The notes under the pieces: generated by a model
The model's database searches: none
What the model saw: only the letters and a program-made list of their open reading frames with translations
What the model was told of the DNA's origin: nothing
Made by a program: the position numbers and the translations under genes
Shown: piece by piece, positions 1 to 7,037 of the stretch
How the letters are laid out: the number at the start of each line of letters is the position of its first letter
Numbering within the stretch: the first letter of the stretch is position 1
Assembly (NCBI GenBank): GCA_038531315.1
Contig: JBCBBT010000042.1
Coordinates: forward strand, 1 to 29,203
Reading direction: 5' to 3'
Length of the DNA stretch: 29,203 bases
Origin: JAJFFW01 sp038531315
GTDB lineage: Bacteria; Pseudomonadota; Alphaproteobacteria; Caulobacterales; Parvularculaceae

Positions 1-414
1 AGAAAAATCAGTCAGCCTAAGTTTTTTGTCGCTTCGTAGCCAACGTTGCGAATCTTCATCACGAGTCTCAAAAGCCCAAGCCAGGTACTCTACCTCTACT
101 ACCTGGCGCAGTAATGCCGCACCTGCGTACGGATTATCTGATATCAATAGTTTTGAACTCGAAACTGCCAAGTGACCAGCAATCTGAAGAAGGATGCCAA
201 CACCAACAACTTCATCCGACCCGTGTCCAAATGGCGATGAGCCCGAATTTCGATCCTCACCGATTATGTGTCCAGTTACGTGTAATTTTTCGCCGAGCTC
301 TAAGAATGTAGTTGATGCTAAATGAGCAAGCTCAATTCGGATTCTTATCAAATTCGAGTCGAGAGCAGCTTGAGCAATAGTTGTTCTTATTTCTTCAAGG
401 TTTTGTTTTTCCAT
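1..414 (-). CDS. Unrecognised protein, C-terminus cut by the window edge
   Basis: An open frame of 138 codons runs leftward from an ATG at 414 and leaves the window at base 1 without a stop. A GGAG lies about 10 bases upstream of the ATG. The protein begins MEKQNLEEIRTTIAQAALDS and looks mostly helical and soluble. It has a Gly/Ser-rich stretch near residues 52-66 and a conserved-looking segment near residues 95-115 (YAGAALLRQVVEVEYLAWAF), followed by an acidic stretch and WLRSDK. I do not recognise the family. The YAGAALLRQ...E..Y pattern is reminiscent of helical, HEPN- or DUF-like accessory proteins, but that is only an impression. Base composition is about 44% GC against roughly 60% in the rest of the window, with AT-rich codon use, which suggests acquired DNA. 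Reality of the ORF is fairly likely because it is long, open and has a plausible ribosome site; its function is unknown. Confidence 0.62.
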   Translation of the reverse strand, partial: MEKQNLEEIRTTIAQAALDSNLIRIRIELAHLASTTFLELGEKLHVTGHIIGEDRNSGSSPFGHGSDEVVGVGILLQIAGHLAVSSSKLLISDNPYAGAALLRQVVEVEYLAWAFETRDEDSQRWLRSDKKLRLTDFS

Positions 415-767
415 ACCACATTGGCTCCAGAAATTTCGCCAACGTATACCTGCTGTAGTCAATTGAACCTAATCAGTGCAGAGCACGCCAGATTATTTGT
501 TTTGCAGAACATCTGGGGGCGGCTAACGTCCGCCCTGAGGATCAAGCCGCCATTAGGCCTCTTTCGATCGAACGAACGAAATGGGCCAATGCTATCCATC
601 CAATTCTGCATGGCTTTACGTCCACCGCCCCGCCAATAATGAGCTCCCCGAGCGCAACGCCAATCGCTGTTCTGTGCGTCGCATGAACGCGCGACATCGA
701 TGTGTCGTTTGCGCGACCCCGTGCAAACTGGAGCGCTGAGTTTCTGGCGGCGGTGAGTGTGCCGCAA
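415..767. other. Intergenic stretch at the edge of the low-GC segment
   Basis: These 353 bases hold no gene I can support. The left part, to about 510, is AT-rich and must carry the promoter of the partial gene at 1-414; no clear -35/-10 pair stands out. At 517-535 there is a small hairpin, GGGCGG with a 7-base loop and CCGCCC, with no T-run on either strand. At 694-703 lies the palindrome ACATCGATGT, flanked by two direct copies of GCGCGAC (689-695 and 711-717). Composition changes from low to high GC at about 510-560, so this is the likely boundary of the foreign segment. No terminator is visible for the dehydrogenase gene that ends at 768. Confidence 0.5.
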
Positions 768-1544
768 TTAGACGAGCCCGGCGGCTTTCCAGTCACGGAA
801 GACGAGGCGGGCGGCGCCGTCGATTTCGTCGGCGGAAAAATCATCGCCAAGCGCATAGTGAAGCAGCGGCGCAATTTCGTCGGGATGCGGAAGGCTTTCA
901 GGATTTTCGCCCGGCATCGCTTGTGCGCGCATTTTGGTGCGCATGGCGCCGGGGTCGACAATCGCAACTTTGACGCCGGCAATTTTCGCCTCGAGCCCAT
1001 AGGTCTTGGCGATCATTTCGCCCGCTGCTTTTGTGGCGGCGTAAAGTCCCCAGAACGCGCGCGCTTCCGCGCCGCCGACCCGCGACGTCAGATAGACAAC
1101 GCGTCCGTCGCCGCTCGCGCGCAGCAGCGGGTCAAGCGTGCGCAGCATGCGCCAGTTTGCGGTGATGTTGGTGTCGATCGTCTTTGTCCAAACCGACGGC
1201 GCTATGTCGGGCAGGGGGGCGAGCTCGCCCAGTGCGGCGGCGTTCGCGACAAGGATATCAAGCGAGGCGAACCGGCTGGAAAGCGCGGGGCCCAGCTGAT
1301 CGATCGCCTTGTCGTCGCCAAGATCGGCCGGCACCAGCGACGCCGTGCCGCCGAGCGCTTTGATTTCATCGTCGAGCTCTTCAAGGCCGCCGACCGTGCG
1401 CGCGAGCGCAATCACATGCGCGCCCGCTTTCGCCAGCGTCAGGGCGGCGGCGCGGCCGATGCCGCGCGATGCGCCTGTCACCAGCGCGGTTTTGCTGGAA
1501 AGGTCCGGCTGGGCGGGGGCGGTCTTTGGGATCCGGGACGTCAT
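768..1544 (-). CDS. Short-chain dehydrogenase/reductase (classical SDR)
   Basis: A 258-residue classical SDR, the usual length for the family, predicted cytosolic and NAD(P)H-dependent. The Rossmann glycine motif TGASRGIG is at residues 23-30, the NAA motif at 101-103, the catalytic Ser at about 154 (YLTSRVG), and YAATK (Tyr168, Lys172) completes the active site. PGAMRT follows, as is usual after the catalytic helix. The substrate cannot be told from sequence; the YciK-like subgroup is one possibility. The ATG at 1544 lies 21 bases after the stop of the upstream TetR gene on the same strand, so the two probably form one transcript. There is no good ribosome site, which fits translational coupling. 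By its position it may be the target of the TetR regulator, but this is inference. Confidence 0.88.
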   Translation of the reverse strand: MTSRIPKTAPAQPDLSSKTALVTGASRGIGRAAALTLAKAGAHVIALARTVGGLEELDDEIKALGGTASLVPADLGDDKAIDQLGPALSSRFASLDILVANAAALGELAPLPDIAPSVWTKTIDTNITANWRMLRTLDPLLRASGDGRVVYLTSRVGGAEARAFWGLYAATKAAGEMIAKTYGLEAKIAGVKVAIVDPGAMRTKMRAQAMPGENPESLPHPDEIAPLLHYALGDDFSADEIDGAARLVFRDWKAAGLV

Positions 1545-1565
1545 AAGCCGAGGGTGCTAGGCGGG

Positions 1566-2294
1566 TTATGAATTGAGCGCAAGCTTTGCCGAGGCGGGTG
1601 CGGCGGCGCCGACAAGTCTGCGCGTCGTTTCCCGGATCGTTTGTTCGGCTTTCTTGATCGCAATATCGTCGGTCGGGCCCATGCCGATAAAGAGCTTCAT
1701 GCCTTGTTCGAGGCTGAAAATCTGAAATACGATGTCGCGCGCCTCTTCGTGGTCGAAGGCCGGATTGCAGGCGCGAACAAGGTGATAGATGAAGCGGCCG
1801 ATCGGTCGATAAAAATCGCGGATGACGACCTTGGCTTCGTCGCTGGCGCCGGCGTAGCCCCACATTTGAAAAAACAGCGGATGCGACGTGTGGCTGTCGC
1901 GCACATAAAAGCCGACAACGCTCAGGAGAATATCAACCGGAGAGCCCCGGTGTTGGGTGAAGTGCGCGACGTGGGCTTCGAGATAGCCGATCAGCGCTTC
2001 TTGCAGGGTGGCGACCACAAGCGCCTGTTTGGTGGCGAAATAATAGTTGATGTTGCCGACCGAAAGGCCTGTTTCTTGCGCAACTTTTCTAAACGATAGC
2101 CCCGCATACCCGTCGCGCACGAACACGGTGTGGGCGCCTGCAAGGATTTGTTGAACCGTGCCGGCGCCCTTGGCGGAGCGGGCGACGACCGACTGCGCCC
2201 CCGGGCGATTTGCGCGTAACTCCGCCAGATACCCTTCTATGGTTTCAATGGCGCGTTGCGCGCTCGGCTGCTCCACTGGTCTTTTGCTCCCCAT
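1566..2294 (-). CDS. TetR/AcrR-family transcriptional regulator
   Basis: A 242-residue TetR-type repressor. The N-terminal helix-turn-helix spans about residues 46-98, with the typical core GLSVGNINYYFATKQAL. The rest is the helical ligand-binding and dimerisation domain, in which FFQMWGYAG and a late FSLEQGMKLFIGMG stretch are visible. An N-terminal extension of about 45 residues precedes the DNA-binding domain, longer than usual, and no internal Met offers a shorter start. The ATG at 2294 is preceded by GACGACAAA with no Shine-Dalgarno sequence, and this segment is one arm of an 8-bp inverted repeat (2296-2334). A 17-bp palindrome 81 bases upstream (2375-2391) is a natural candidate for the operator. 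It likely controls itself and the dehydrogenase downstream. The ligand is unknown. Confidence 0.87.
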   Translation of the reverse strand: MGSKRPVEQPSAQRAIETIEGYLAELRANRPGAQSVVARSAKGAGTVQQILAGAHTVFVRDGYAGLSFRKVAQETGLSVGNINYYFATKQALVVATLQEALIGYLEAHVAHFTQHRGSPVDILLSVVGFYVRDSHTSHPLFFQMWGYAGASDEAKVVIRDFYRPIGRFIYHLVRACNPAFDHEEARDIVFQIFSLEQGMKLFIGMGPTDDIAIKKAEQTIRETTRRLVGAAAPASAKLALNS

Positions 2295-2295
2295 T

Positions 2296-2334
2296 TTGTC
2301 GTCGCGTCTGTACGGCGTCGATTCAAGACGACAA
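2296..2334 (-). promoter_or_regulatory. Inverted repeat in the tetR leader
   Basis: TTGTCGTC (2296-2303) and GACGACAA (2327-2334) are perfect 8-bp inverted arms with a 23-base loop, ending two bases before the tetR ATG on the minus strand. In RNA the stem would lie directly against the start codon and could limit translation; in DNA it could be a regulator site. No function is shown. Confidence 0.4.
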
Positions 2335-2374
2335 GGTTAACCGGGAATCTTTTTTTTGAATACGCGGTTGACCA

Positions 2375-2391
2375 ATGAAAAGCATTTTCAT
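2375..2391. promoter_or_regulatory. 17-bp palindrome, candidate TetR operator
   Basis: ATGAAAA (2375-2381) and TTTTCAT (2385-2391) are perfect inverted arms around the centre GCA. TetR-family repressors bind palindromes of about this size close to their own gene, and this site is 81 bases upstream of the tetR ATG. It also begins just after a TTGACC hexamer (2368-2373), where bound protein would block a promoter. Binding by the neighbouring regulator is inferred. Confidence 0.5.
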
Positions 2392-2406
2392 AGAGAAACT
2401 ATCCGG

Positions 2407-2435
2407 TTTACATAATCGGACGATAGTCCTAAATT
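2407..2435 (+). promoter_or_regulatory. Predicted sigma-70-type promoter for a plus-strand RNA
   Basis: TTTACA (2407-2412, five of six consensus bases) is followed after exactly 17 bases by TAAATT (2430-2435, four of six). A transcript would begin near 2442 and run about 120 bases to the terminator at 2522-2560. No coding frame of note lies between. Confidence 0.42.
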
Positions 2436-2441
2436 GTGGAT

Positions 2442-2560
2442 CGAATCATCTTCAGTCCCGGAATTTCTAATTCACGGTCCCTAAGGTGCGGCAACTCTCC
2501 CCCAAGGTCGCGCTGAATGGGGGGAGGCTGCAGCGTTTGCGCTGTGGCCTCCCTTTTTTT
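2442..2560 (+). ncRNA. Candidate small RNA ending at an orphan intrinsic terminator
   Basis: A promoter-like pair (2407-2435) and a strong terminator (2522-2560) on the plus strand bracket about 120 bases that lie in no plus-strand gene; the flanking genes tetR and trmFO are both on the other strand. Inside, CTCCCCC (2497-2503) can pair with GGGGGAG (2520-2526) over 7 bp. That would compete with the left arm of the terminator stem, so two folds are possible. The C-rich single-stranded run resembles the anti-Shine-Dalgarno sequences seen in many small RNAs, and the U-tail could bind Hfq, which is encoded in this window. It matches no RNA family I know (not SRP, 6S, RNase P or tmRNA). The 5' end is only a guess. 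Confidence 0.42.
2522..2560 (+). terminator. Strong rho-independent terminator, plus strand
   Basis: A 14-bp stem (2522-2535 with 2540-2553; 7 and 5 Watson-Crick pairs around two G-U pairs) closes a TTTG loop and is followed at once by seven T (2554-2560). On the opposite strand the stem is preceded by A7 and followed by CCCC, so it does not serve trmFO. It can end a small RNA or stop antisense transcription into trmFO. Confidence 0.85.
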
Positions 2561-2612
2561 GGTTGGGCGTCGGAGAAGGGCCGTGTCATGCGAGCGCGTG
2601 ATTGCGGCGGCG

Positions 2613-4058
2613 TTATGCGGCCGTTTCTTGCGTCGCCGCCGCCGCGCGCGCGTCCCGGGCCAGCCAGCCGTCGGCGTCCTGAAGCGCCCGCTGGCACAAA
2701 GCGCGCTTTTTCGCGCGCCCTTTTTCTTTGCCTTTTAGCCGCCTGCCTTCTTCATCGGTTCTTGGGACAGCAATGTCCGGGAAGAGCCCGAAATTTACAT
2801 TCATCGGTTGAAACGCGCCGCGCCCGCCGGCGCCGCCGGAAAGGTGGCCGCCGGTAATGTGATTGAGCAAGGCGCCGAAAGCCGTTGTTTGCGGCGGCGG
2901 CGGCGTTTCGCAGTTCAACGCCTCGGCGGCGGCGAACCGCCCGGCGAGAAGGCCGACAGCGGCGCTTTCAAGATACCCCTCAACGCCGGTGATTTGTCCG
3001 GCGAACCGCAAATGCGGCGCCGCCTTAAGGCGAAGGGTCGGATCGAGCAGAACCGGTGAATTCAAGAACGTATTGCGGTGGATGCCTCCGAGCCGCGCGA
3101 ATTCGGCGCCTTCAAGGCCGGGGATCATGCGAATGATGTCGGCCTGCGCGCCGTATTTCAGCTTCGTCTGGAAACCGACCATATTATAAAGACTGCCGAG
3201 CGCATTATCCTGGCGCAGCTGGACAACCGCGTGCGGGCGCGCGCCAGTGCGCGGATCGGTCAGCCCAACCGGTTTCATCGGCCCGAACCGCAAGGTCTCT
3301 GGGCCGCGCTCGGCCATCACTTCAACGGGCAGGCAGGCCTCAAAATAGGGCGTCGATTTTTCCCATTCCTTGAAGTCGGTTTTTTCGCCAGCGAGCAGCG
3401 CGGCAATAAAGGCGTTATACTGATCTTCATTGAGCGGGCAGTTTATATAGTCGGCGCCGTCGCCCCCTGGCCCCTTCTTGTCATATCGCGACTGAAACCA
3501 CGCGATATCGAAATTGATGCTTTCCTTGTAAACGATCGGCGCGATTGCGTCGAAAAACGCAAGCGCATCCTCGCCGGTCAGGCTGTGGATAGCTTCTGCG
3601 AGTGGCTGCGCCGTTAGCGGACCGGTCGCAACGATCACATTGCGCCAGTCCTCCGGCGGCAGGCCGGTAATCTCTTCACGGACGATCTCGATATTGGGAT
3701 GACCTTCCAGAGCCCGCGTGACAGCGCCGGCAAAGCCTTCGCGATCGACGGCGAGCGCGCCGCCGGCCGGCACCTGGTGGGCGTCGGCTGAGGCCATGAT
3801 CAACGAGCCCGCGCGCCGCATCTCCTCATGCAGCAAGCCGACAGCGTTGGCGCTGGCGTCATCGGAGCGGAAAGAGTTTGAGCAGACGAGTTCGGCGCAT
3901 TGATCGGTCTGGTGGGCTTGCGTCCCGCGATGTGGGCGCATCTCGTGCATGATCACATGCGCGCCGCGTTGCGCCGCTGTCCATGCCGCTTCTGAGCCCG
4001 CGAGCCCGGCGCCGATGACGTGAATAGTAGTTGCTTGATCTTTGGTCATAGCGCTCAT
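2613..4058 (-). CDS. trmFO: TrmFO, folate- and FAD-dependent tRNA (uracil-54-C5) methyltransferase
   Basis: Makes 5-methyluridine (T) at position 54 of tRNA, using methylenetetrahydrofolate and FADH2; cytosolic. The 481-residue product opens with an FAD-binding Rossmann motif (GAGLAG, residues 16-21) and has the family signature around Cys59 (LVCSNSFRSDDASANAVGLL) and a second conserved Cys near 242 (YFEACLPVE). MNVNFGLFPDI near the C-terminus is also typical. The frame is open further upstream, but the family begins at MSAMTKDQ, so ATG 4058 is chosen; ATG 4049 is an alternative. It is the third gene of a leftward group, 55 bases after pncC. The C-terminal tail of about 45 residues is Ala/Arg-rich and variable. 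No terminator of its own is visible downstream. Identification is firm. Confidence 0.95.
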   Translation of the reverse strand: MSAMTKDQATTIHVIGAGLAGSEAAWTAAQRGAHVIMHEMRPHRGTQAHQTDQCAELVCSNSFRSDDASANAVGLLHEEMRRAGSLIMASADAHQVPAGGALAVDREGFAGAVTRALEGHPNIEIVREEITGLPPEDWRNVIVATGPLTAQPLAEAIHSLTGEDALAFFDAIAPIVYKESINFDIAWFQSRYDKKGPGGDGADYINCPLNEDQYNAFIAALLAGEKTDFKEWEKSTPYFEACLPVEVMAERGPETLRFGPMKPVGLTDPRTGARPHAVVQLRQDNALGSLYNMVGFQTKLKYGAQADIIRMIPGLEGAEFARLGGIHRNTFLNSPVLLDPTLRLKAAPHLRFAGQITGVEGYLESAAVGLLAGRFAAAEALNCETPPPPQTTAFGALLNHITGGHLSGGAGGRGAFQPMNVNFGLFPDIAVPRTDEEGRRLKGKEKGRAKKRALCQRALQDADGWLARDARAAAATQETAA

Positions 4059-4113
4059 GTATCGAGACGGGCGCCGGACTGCAATCTTTTGCGCGATATT
4101 TCGCCGCCAGCGC

Positions 4114-4608
4114 CTAGAGCGCGGTTGCAAGCAGCGATAGCGCCGTCTCAACCGCGCGCATACGGACAAATGCGCGTGAGCCGCCGCCGAAAAGCCGCCG
4201 TTCGGCGCGGACCGTCCCGTCGCGGTGTGCGCGCGCGAACCAGACCAGGCCGACGGGTTTGTCCGCGCTGCCGCCGCCGGGCCCGGCGACGCCTGTGACC
4301 GAAACGGCGAGCGTTGCGCCGGATTGCACAAGTGCGCCGCGCGCCATGGCCTTGGCGACCTCGCCCGAAACCGCCCCATGGGATGCGATCAGGGCCGGCG
4401 CGACGGCGAGCATCTGCGCTTTCGCCTCGTTAGCGTAGGTGACGAACCCCCGCTCGAAGACGGCGGACGACCCTGCGACATCGGTCAGTGCGGCGCTGAT
4501 CAAACCGCCAGTGCAGGACTCTGCTGTCGTGACGGTCTTGCCCTGAGCGCTTGCCCGCTCGATGACGGTTTTCGCGAGCGCCTGAGCTTTTGCTGAAAGA
4601 CCCGTCAC
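4114..4608 (-). CDS. pncC: Nicotinamide-nucleotide amidase (CinA C-terminal domain family)
   Basis: A stand-alone CinA C-terminal domain of 164 residues. Members hydrolyse nicotinamide mononucleotide to nicotinate mononucleotide and ammonia in the pyridine-nucleotide salvage cycle, in the cytosol. Visible motifs are TAESCTGG (residues 28-35, with the catalytic Ser31), FERGFVTYANEAK, and AVSVTGVAGPGGG in the middle. The N-terminal MoCF-like domain of full CinA is absent, which is normal for alphaproteobacterial copies next to ispDF. The ATG overlaps the ispDF stop by four bases (ATGA), so the two genes are translationally coupled. The family call is firm; the amidase activity is inferred from studied relatives. 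Confidence 0.92.
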   Translation of the reverse strand: MTGLSAKAQALAKTVIERASAQGKTVTTAESCTGGLISAALTDVAGSSAVFERGFVTYANEAKAQMLAVAPALIASHGAVSGEVAKAMARGALVQSGATLAVSVTGVAGPGGGSADKPVGLVWFARAHRDGTVRAERRLFGGGSRAFVRMRAVETALSLLATAL

Positions 4609-5849
4609 GCCACGTCGTCCGTTGAAGGCAATCGCACCGTCGCCGTCGCCATTGCCGCGATCCCTTCGCGGCGGCCCGTGAACCCGAGCTGTTCGGATGT
4701 TGTCGCCTTAACCGAGATGCGTCCGGCCTCGATGCCCAGAATGTCCGCCAGCGCCGCTTGCATCGCGTTGCGATGGGGGCCGATTTTCGGCGCCTCGCAG
4801 ATCAGCGTTACATCGCAATGTGTGATTGCGCCTTGTCGATCGTGGGTGAGATCGCGCGCTTTTTCCAGAAAGATATGCGACGCGGCACCTTTCCATTGTG
4901 GGTCGGACGGCGGGAAATGATCGCCGATATCGCCGGCGCCGAGCGCGCCTAAAATCGCGTCGGTCAGCGCGTGCATGCCGACATCGGCGTCCGAGTGGCC
5001 TTTGAGTTTTTGAATATGCGGAACCGATACGCCGCATAAAGTCACCGCGTCGCCGTCTTCAAAGGCGTGCACGTCGAAGCCGTGGCCGGTTCTGAATTCT
5101 GTCATCATTGCTTTGCGTCCAAGGATCAATTCGGCCATGCCGAAATCTTCGGCCTGGGTGATTTTCATGTTATCTGGAGAGCCTGCGACGAGGCCGACCT
5201 GCATGCCGGCGGCCTCCGCAACGGCCGCATCGTCCGTGTAGGTTGCGCCGGCGGCGGCGCGGTGCGCGTTAAGGATTGGCGAAAACTGGAACCCTTGCGG
5301 CGTTTGTGCGCGCCAGAGACGATCGCGCGATACGGTGTCGACAATTGGCGGGGCGGTATGGTTTTTATGCGGAGCATCGAGCGTATCTGGCGCATCCACG
5401 GGGCCGGCCCGTTTCATCGTATCGAAAACCGGGAGCGCCGCGATGACGCCGCCCATGGCGCGCGCGCCCTCAATGACCCGGGCGATTGTGCCGGCATCAA
5501 CAAACGGCCGCGCAGCGTCATGGATCAGGACAATCGACGGCGCGGCGTCTGACAGGCTTTCAAGGCCGAGCCGCACGGAGTCCTGACGCTCCGCGCCGCC
5601 GTTGACTGGGCTTAAAACGCGCATGTCCTCTGCGAGAGGCCCAATCGCTTCTTCATAAAGATCATGGTCGTCGCGATGGATAATGACCCTGACCGCATCG
5701 ATTTGAGGATGGGCGACGAACGCGGCGACCGTCCGCGCGAGCACCGAGCGACCGGCGAGCGTGCGGTATTGTTTCGGTCCGCCTGCGCCGGCGCGCTTGC
5801 CGCGGCCGGCGGCAACGATAATGGCGATCACTTTTTCGTCGTCCGACAT
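4605..5849 (-). CDS. ispDF: Bifunctional IspD/IspF of the MEP isoprenoid pathway
   Basis: A fused enzyme of 414 residues. The N-terminal IspD part (about 1-240) is the MEP cytidylyltransferase, with the nucleotide-binding signature IVAAGRGKRAGAGGPKQY (residues 10-28) and HDAARPF (110-116). The C-terminal IspF part (about 252-410) is MECDP synthase, with the zinc-site motif DVH (259-261), GHSDADVGMHALTDAILGA and the late TSEQLGFTGR segment. The fusion is common in Alpha- and Epsilonproteobacteria. A loop around residues 148-168 (VDAPDTLDAPHKNHTAPP) is longer than in separate IspD proteins. The frame is open 12 codons further up, but MSDDEK is the family-like start, with AGGA about nine bases before it. 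First gene of a leftward group with pncC and trmFO, divergent from dusB. Confidence 0.96.
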   Translation of the reverse strand: MSDDEKVIAIIVAAGRGKRAGAGGPKQYRTLAGRSVLARTVAAFVAHPQIDAVRVIIHRDDHDLYEEAIGPLAEDMRVLSPVNGGAERQDSVRLGLESLSDAAPSIVLIHDAARPFVDAGTIARVIEGARAMGGVIAALPVFDTMKRAGPVDAPDTLDAPHKNHTAPPIVDTVSRDRLWRAQTPQGFQFSPILNAHRAAAGATYTDDAAVAEAAGMQVGLVAGSPDNMKITQAEDFGMAELILGRKAMMTEFRTGHGFDVHAFEDGDAVTLCGVSVPHIQKLKGHSDADVGMHALTDAILGALGAGDIGDHFPPSDPQWKGAASHIFLEKARDLTHDRQGAITHCDVTLICEAPKIGPHRNAMQAALADILGIEAGRISVKATTSEQLGFTGRREGIAAMATATVRLPSTDDVA

Positions 5850-5863
5850 GGGCGCTATCCTGC

Positions 5864-5883
5864 GTGTCGCGTGCGCGCGACAC
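5864..5883. promoter_or_regulatory. Perfect 8-bp inverted repeat between ispDF and dusB
   Basis: GTGTCGCG (5864-5871) and CGCGACAC (5876-5883) flank the centre TGCG in the 84-base divergent promoter region. The site begins 15 bases upstream of the ispDF start, so it could be an operator shared by both directions or a hairpin in the ispDF leader. No regulator can be named. Confidence 0.5.
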
Positions 5884-5933
5884 ATTTGTTAAAGGGTCTT
5901 ATTGGATATTGTCACACAGAAGAAAAGGCGACA

Positions 5934-6962
5934 TTGGAAGCTGTGACCATTTCAATCGGACATATTGCGCTCGATAATCCGGTGTTTCTGGCGCCCATGT
6001 CGGGCGTTTCGGATTTGCCGTTCCGGCGGGCCGCACGTCGGCTCGGGGCTGGCGGCGTTGTCTCTGAAATGGTCGCCAGCGAGGAACTGGCGAAGGCGCG
6101 GCCCGATGTCGTGCGCCGCGCCGTCGGCGATGGCGATGTCTTTCCTTTCATTGTTCAATTGGCGGGACGGGAAGCGCATTGGATGGCGCAGGGCGCCAAA
6201 CTCGCCGAAGCCGCCGGCGCCGATATTATCGACATCAACATGGGCTGTCCGTCGCGTCAGGTTACGGGGGCGCTTTCCGGTTCGGCGCTGATGCGCGATC
6301 TCGACCATGCGCTGACGCTGATCGACGCTACCGTTGCGGCGACAACGAAGCCGGTGACCCTGAAAATGCGCTTGGGCTGGGACCACGCATCGCTGAACGC
6401 CGCCGAGCTAGCGGCGCGTGCGCAAGCGGCGGGTGTGCAGCTTGTTACGGTTCATGGTCGAACGCGCAATCAATTCTACAAAGGCGAGGCGGACTGGCGC
6501 CTTGTCGCGCCGGTCTCGGACGCTGTGTCGATTCCGGTCGTGGTGAACGGCGATATCGTCGATGCCGAGACCGCGCGCGAGGCGCTCGACAAATCATCAG
6601 CGGACGGCGTCATGATCGGCCGGGCGGCCGTCGGCCGGCCATGGCTGCCCGGCGCGATCGCACGCGCTATCGACGACGGCGGTGCGGTCGCTGCGCCGCC
6701 GGTCGCCGTGCGGATGCAGGCGATGGTCGCGCAATATGAAGATATGGTGTCGCTTTATGGGACGCCCCTCGGCGTTCGTATGGCCCGTAAACACTTGTCC
6801 GCCTTCATCGACGCCATGCCGTCGTCGCTGAGCGCGCAGGAGCGCCGCACAACACGCGCCGCGATTTGTCAGTTGTCGTCGCCGACATCCGTGCTTGAAG
6901 CGCTGGAGCGATTTGGCGCGACCTGCGCGGACGGTGCAGAACGCGTTGCGACTGCGGCTTAG
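5934..6962 (+). CDS. dusB: tRNA-dihydrouridine synthase DusB (NifR3 family)
   Basis: FMN-dependent reduction of specific uridines to dihydrouridine in the tRNA D-arm; cytosolic. The product is about 342 residues, the normal length. It begins near ISIGHIALDNPVFLAPMSGVSD, and has NMGCPSRQVTG with the catalytic Cys at about 105, LKMRLGWD, VTVHGRTRNQFYKGEADW, VVNGDI and DGVMIGRAAVGRPWL, all typical of DusB. No ATG is available near the family start. TTG at 5934 is chosen because an AAGG stands five bases before it; GTG at 5943 (MTISIGHIAL) is equally plausible from the protein side. The frame is open much further upstream, but that part is antisense to ispDF. In alphaproteobacteria this gene usually leads an ntrBC-ntrYX operon; here ntrY follows directly after 169 bases. 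Confidence 0.94.
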   Translation: MEAVTISIGHIALDNPVFLAPMSGVSDLPFRRAARRLGAGGVVSEMVASEELAKARPDVVRRAVGDGDVFPFIVQLAGREAHWMAQGAKLAEAAGADIIDINMGCPSRQVTGALSGSALMRDLDHALTLIDATVAATTKPVTLKMRLGWDHASLNAAELAARAQAAGVQLVTVHGRTRNQFYKGEADWRLVAPVSDAVSIPVVVNGDIVDAETAREALDKSSADGVMIGRAAVGRPWLPGAIARAIDDGGAVAAPPVAVRMQAMVAQYEDMVSLYGTPLGVRMARKHLSAFIDAMPSSLSAQERRTTRAAICQLSSPTSVLEALERFGATCADGAERVATAA

Positions 6963-7037
6963 AGATTGCACCGTCGAAATCCCATGCGACGTATTTGCAA
7001 CATTTGTGTTGATTTTTCGCAACAAGCATTGCACCTT

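Larger units (their letters stand above)
2295..2612. other. Regulatory intergenic region between tetR and trmFO
   Basis: These 318 bases without a protein gene separate two leftward genes: the start of tetR is at the left end and the stop of trmFO at the right end. The stretch is unusually rich in signals: an inverted repeat next to the tetR start (2296-2334), a run of eight T (2350-2357), a 17-bp palindrome (2375-2391), a plus-strand promoter-like pair (2407-2435) and a textbook plus-strand terminator (2522-2560). The left half is AT-rich relative to its neighbours, as promoters often are. The separate entries give the details. Confidence 0.7.

Noticed and set aside
517..535. GC hairpin GGGCGG/CCGCCC as a terminator of the SDR gene
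   Set aside because: It is 233 bases beyond the stop and has no T-run on either strand.
459..767. 102-codon minus-strand frame in the left intergenic region
   Set aside because: No ribosome site, no motif, Arg/Cys/His-rich composition across a GC change; treated as non-coding.
702..1571. Long open frame on the plus strand (about 289 codons)
   Set aside because: Antisense to the SDR gene, which has complete family motifs. High GC keeps the opposite strand open; the translation is Arg/Ala-rich with no domain.
2350..2357. Run of eight T as a possible terminator
   Set aside because: The nearest stem (2296-2334) ends 15 bases earlier and the GGTTAACC palindrome beside it is too short, so no terminator stem touches the run.
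2486..2857. Plus-strand frames running through the terminator into trmFO
   Set aside because: They cross a strong terminator and lie antisense to trmFO; composition is Arg/Ala-rich with no domain.
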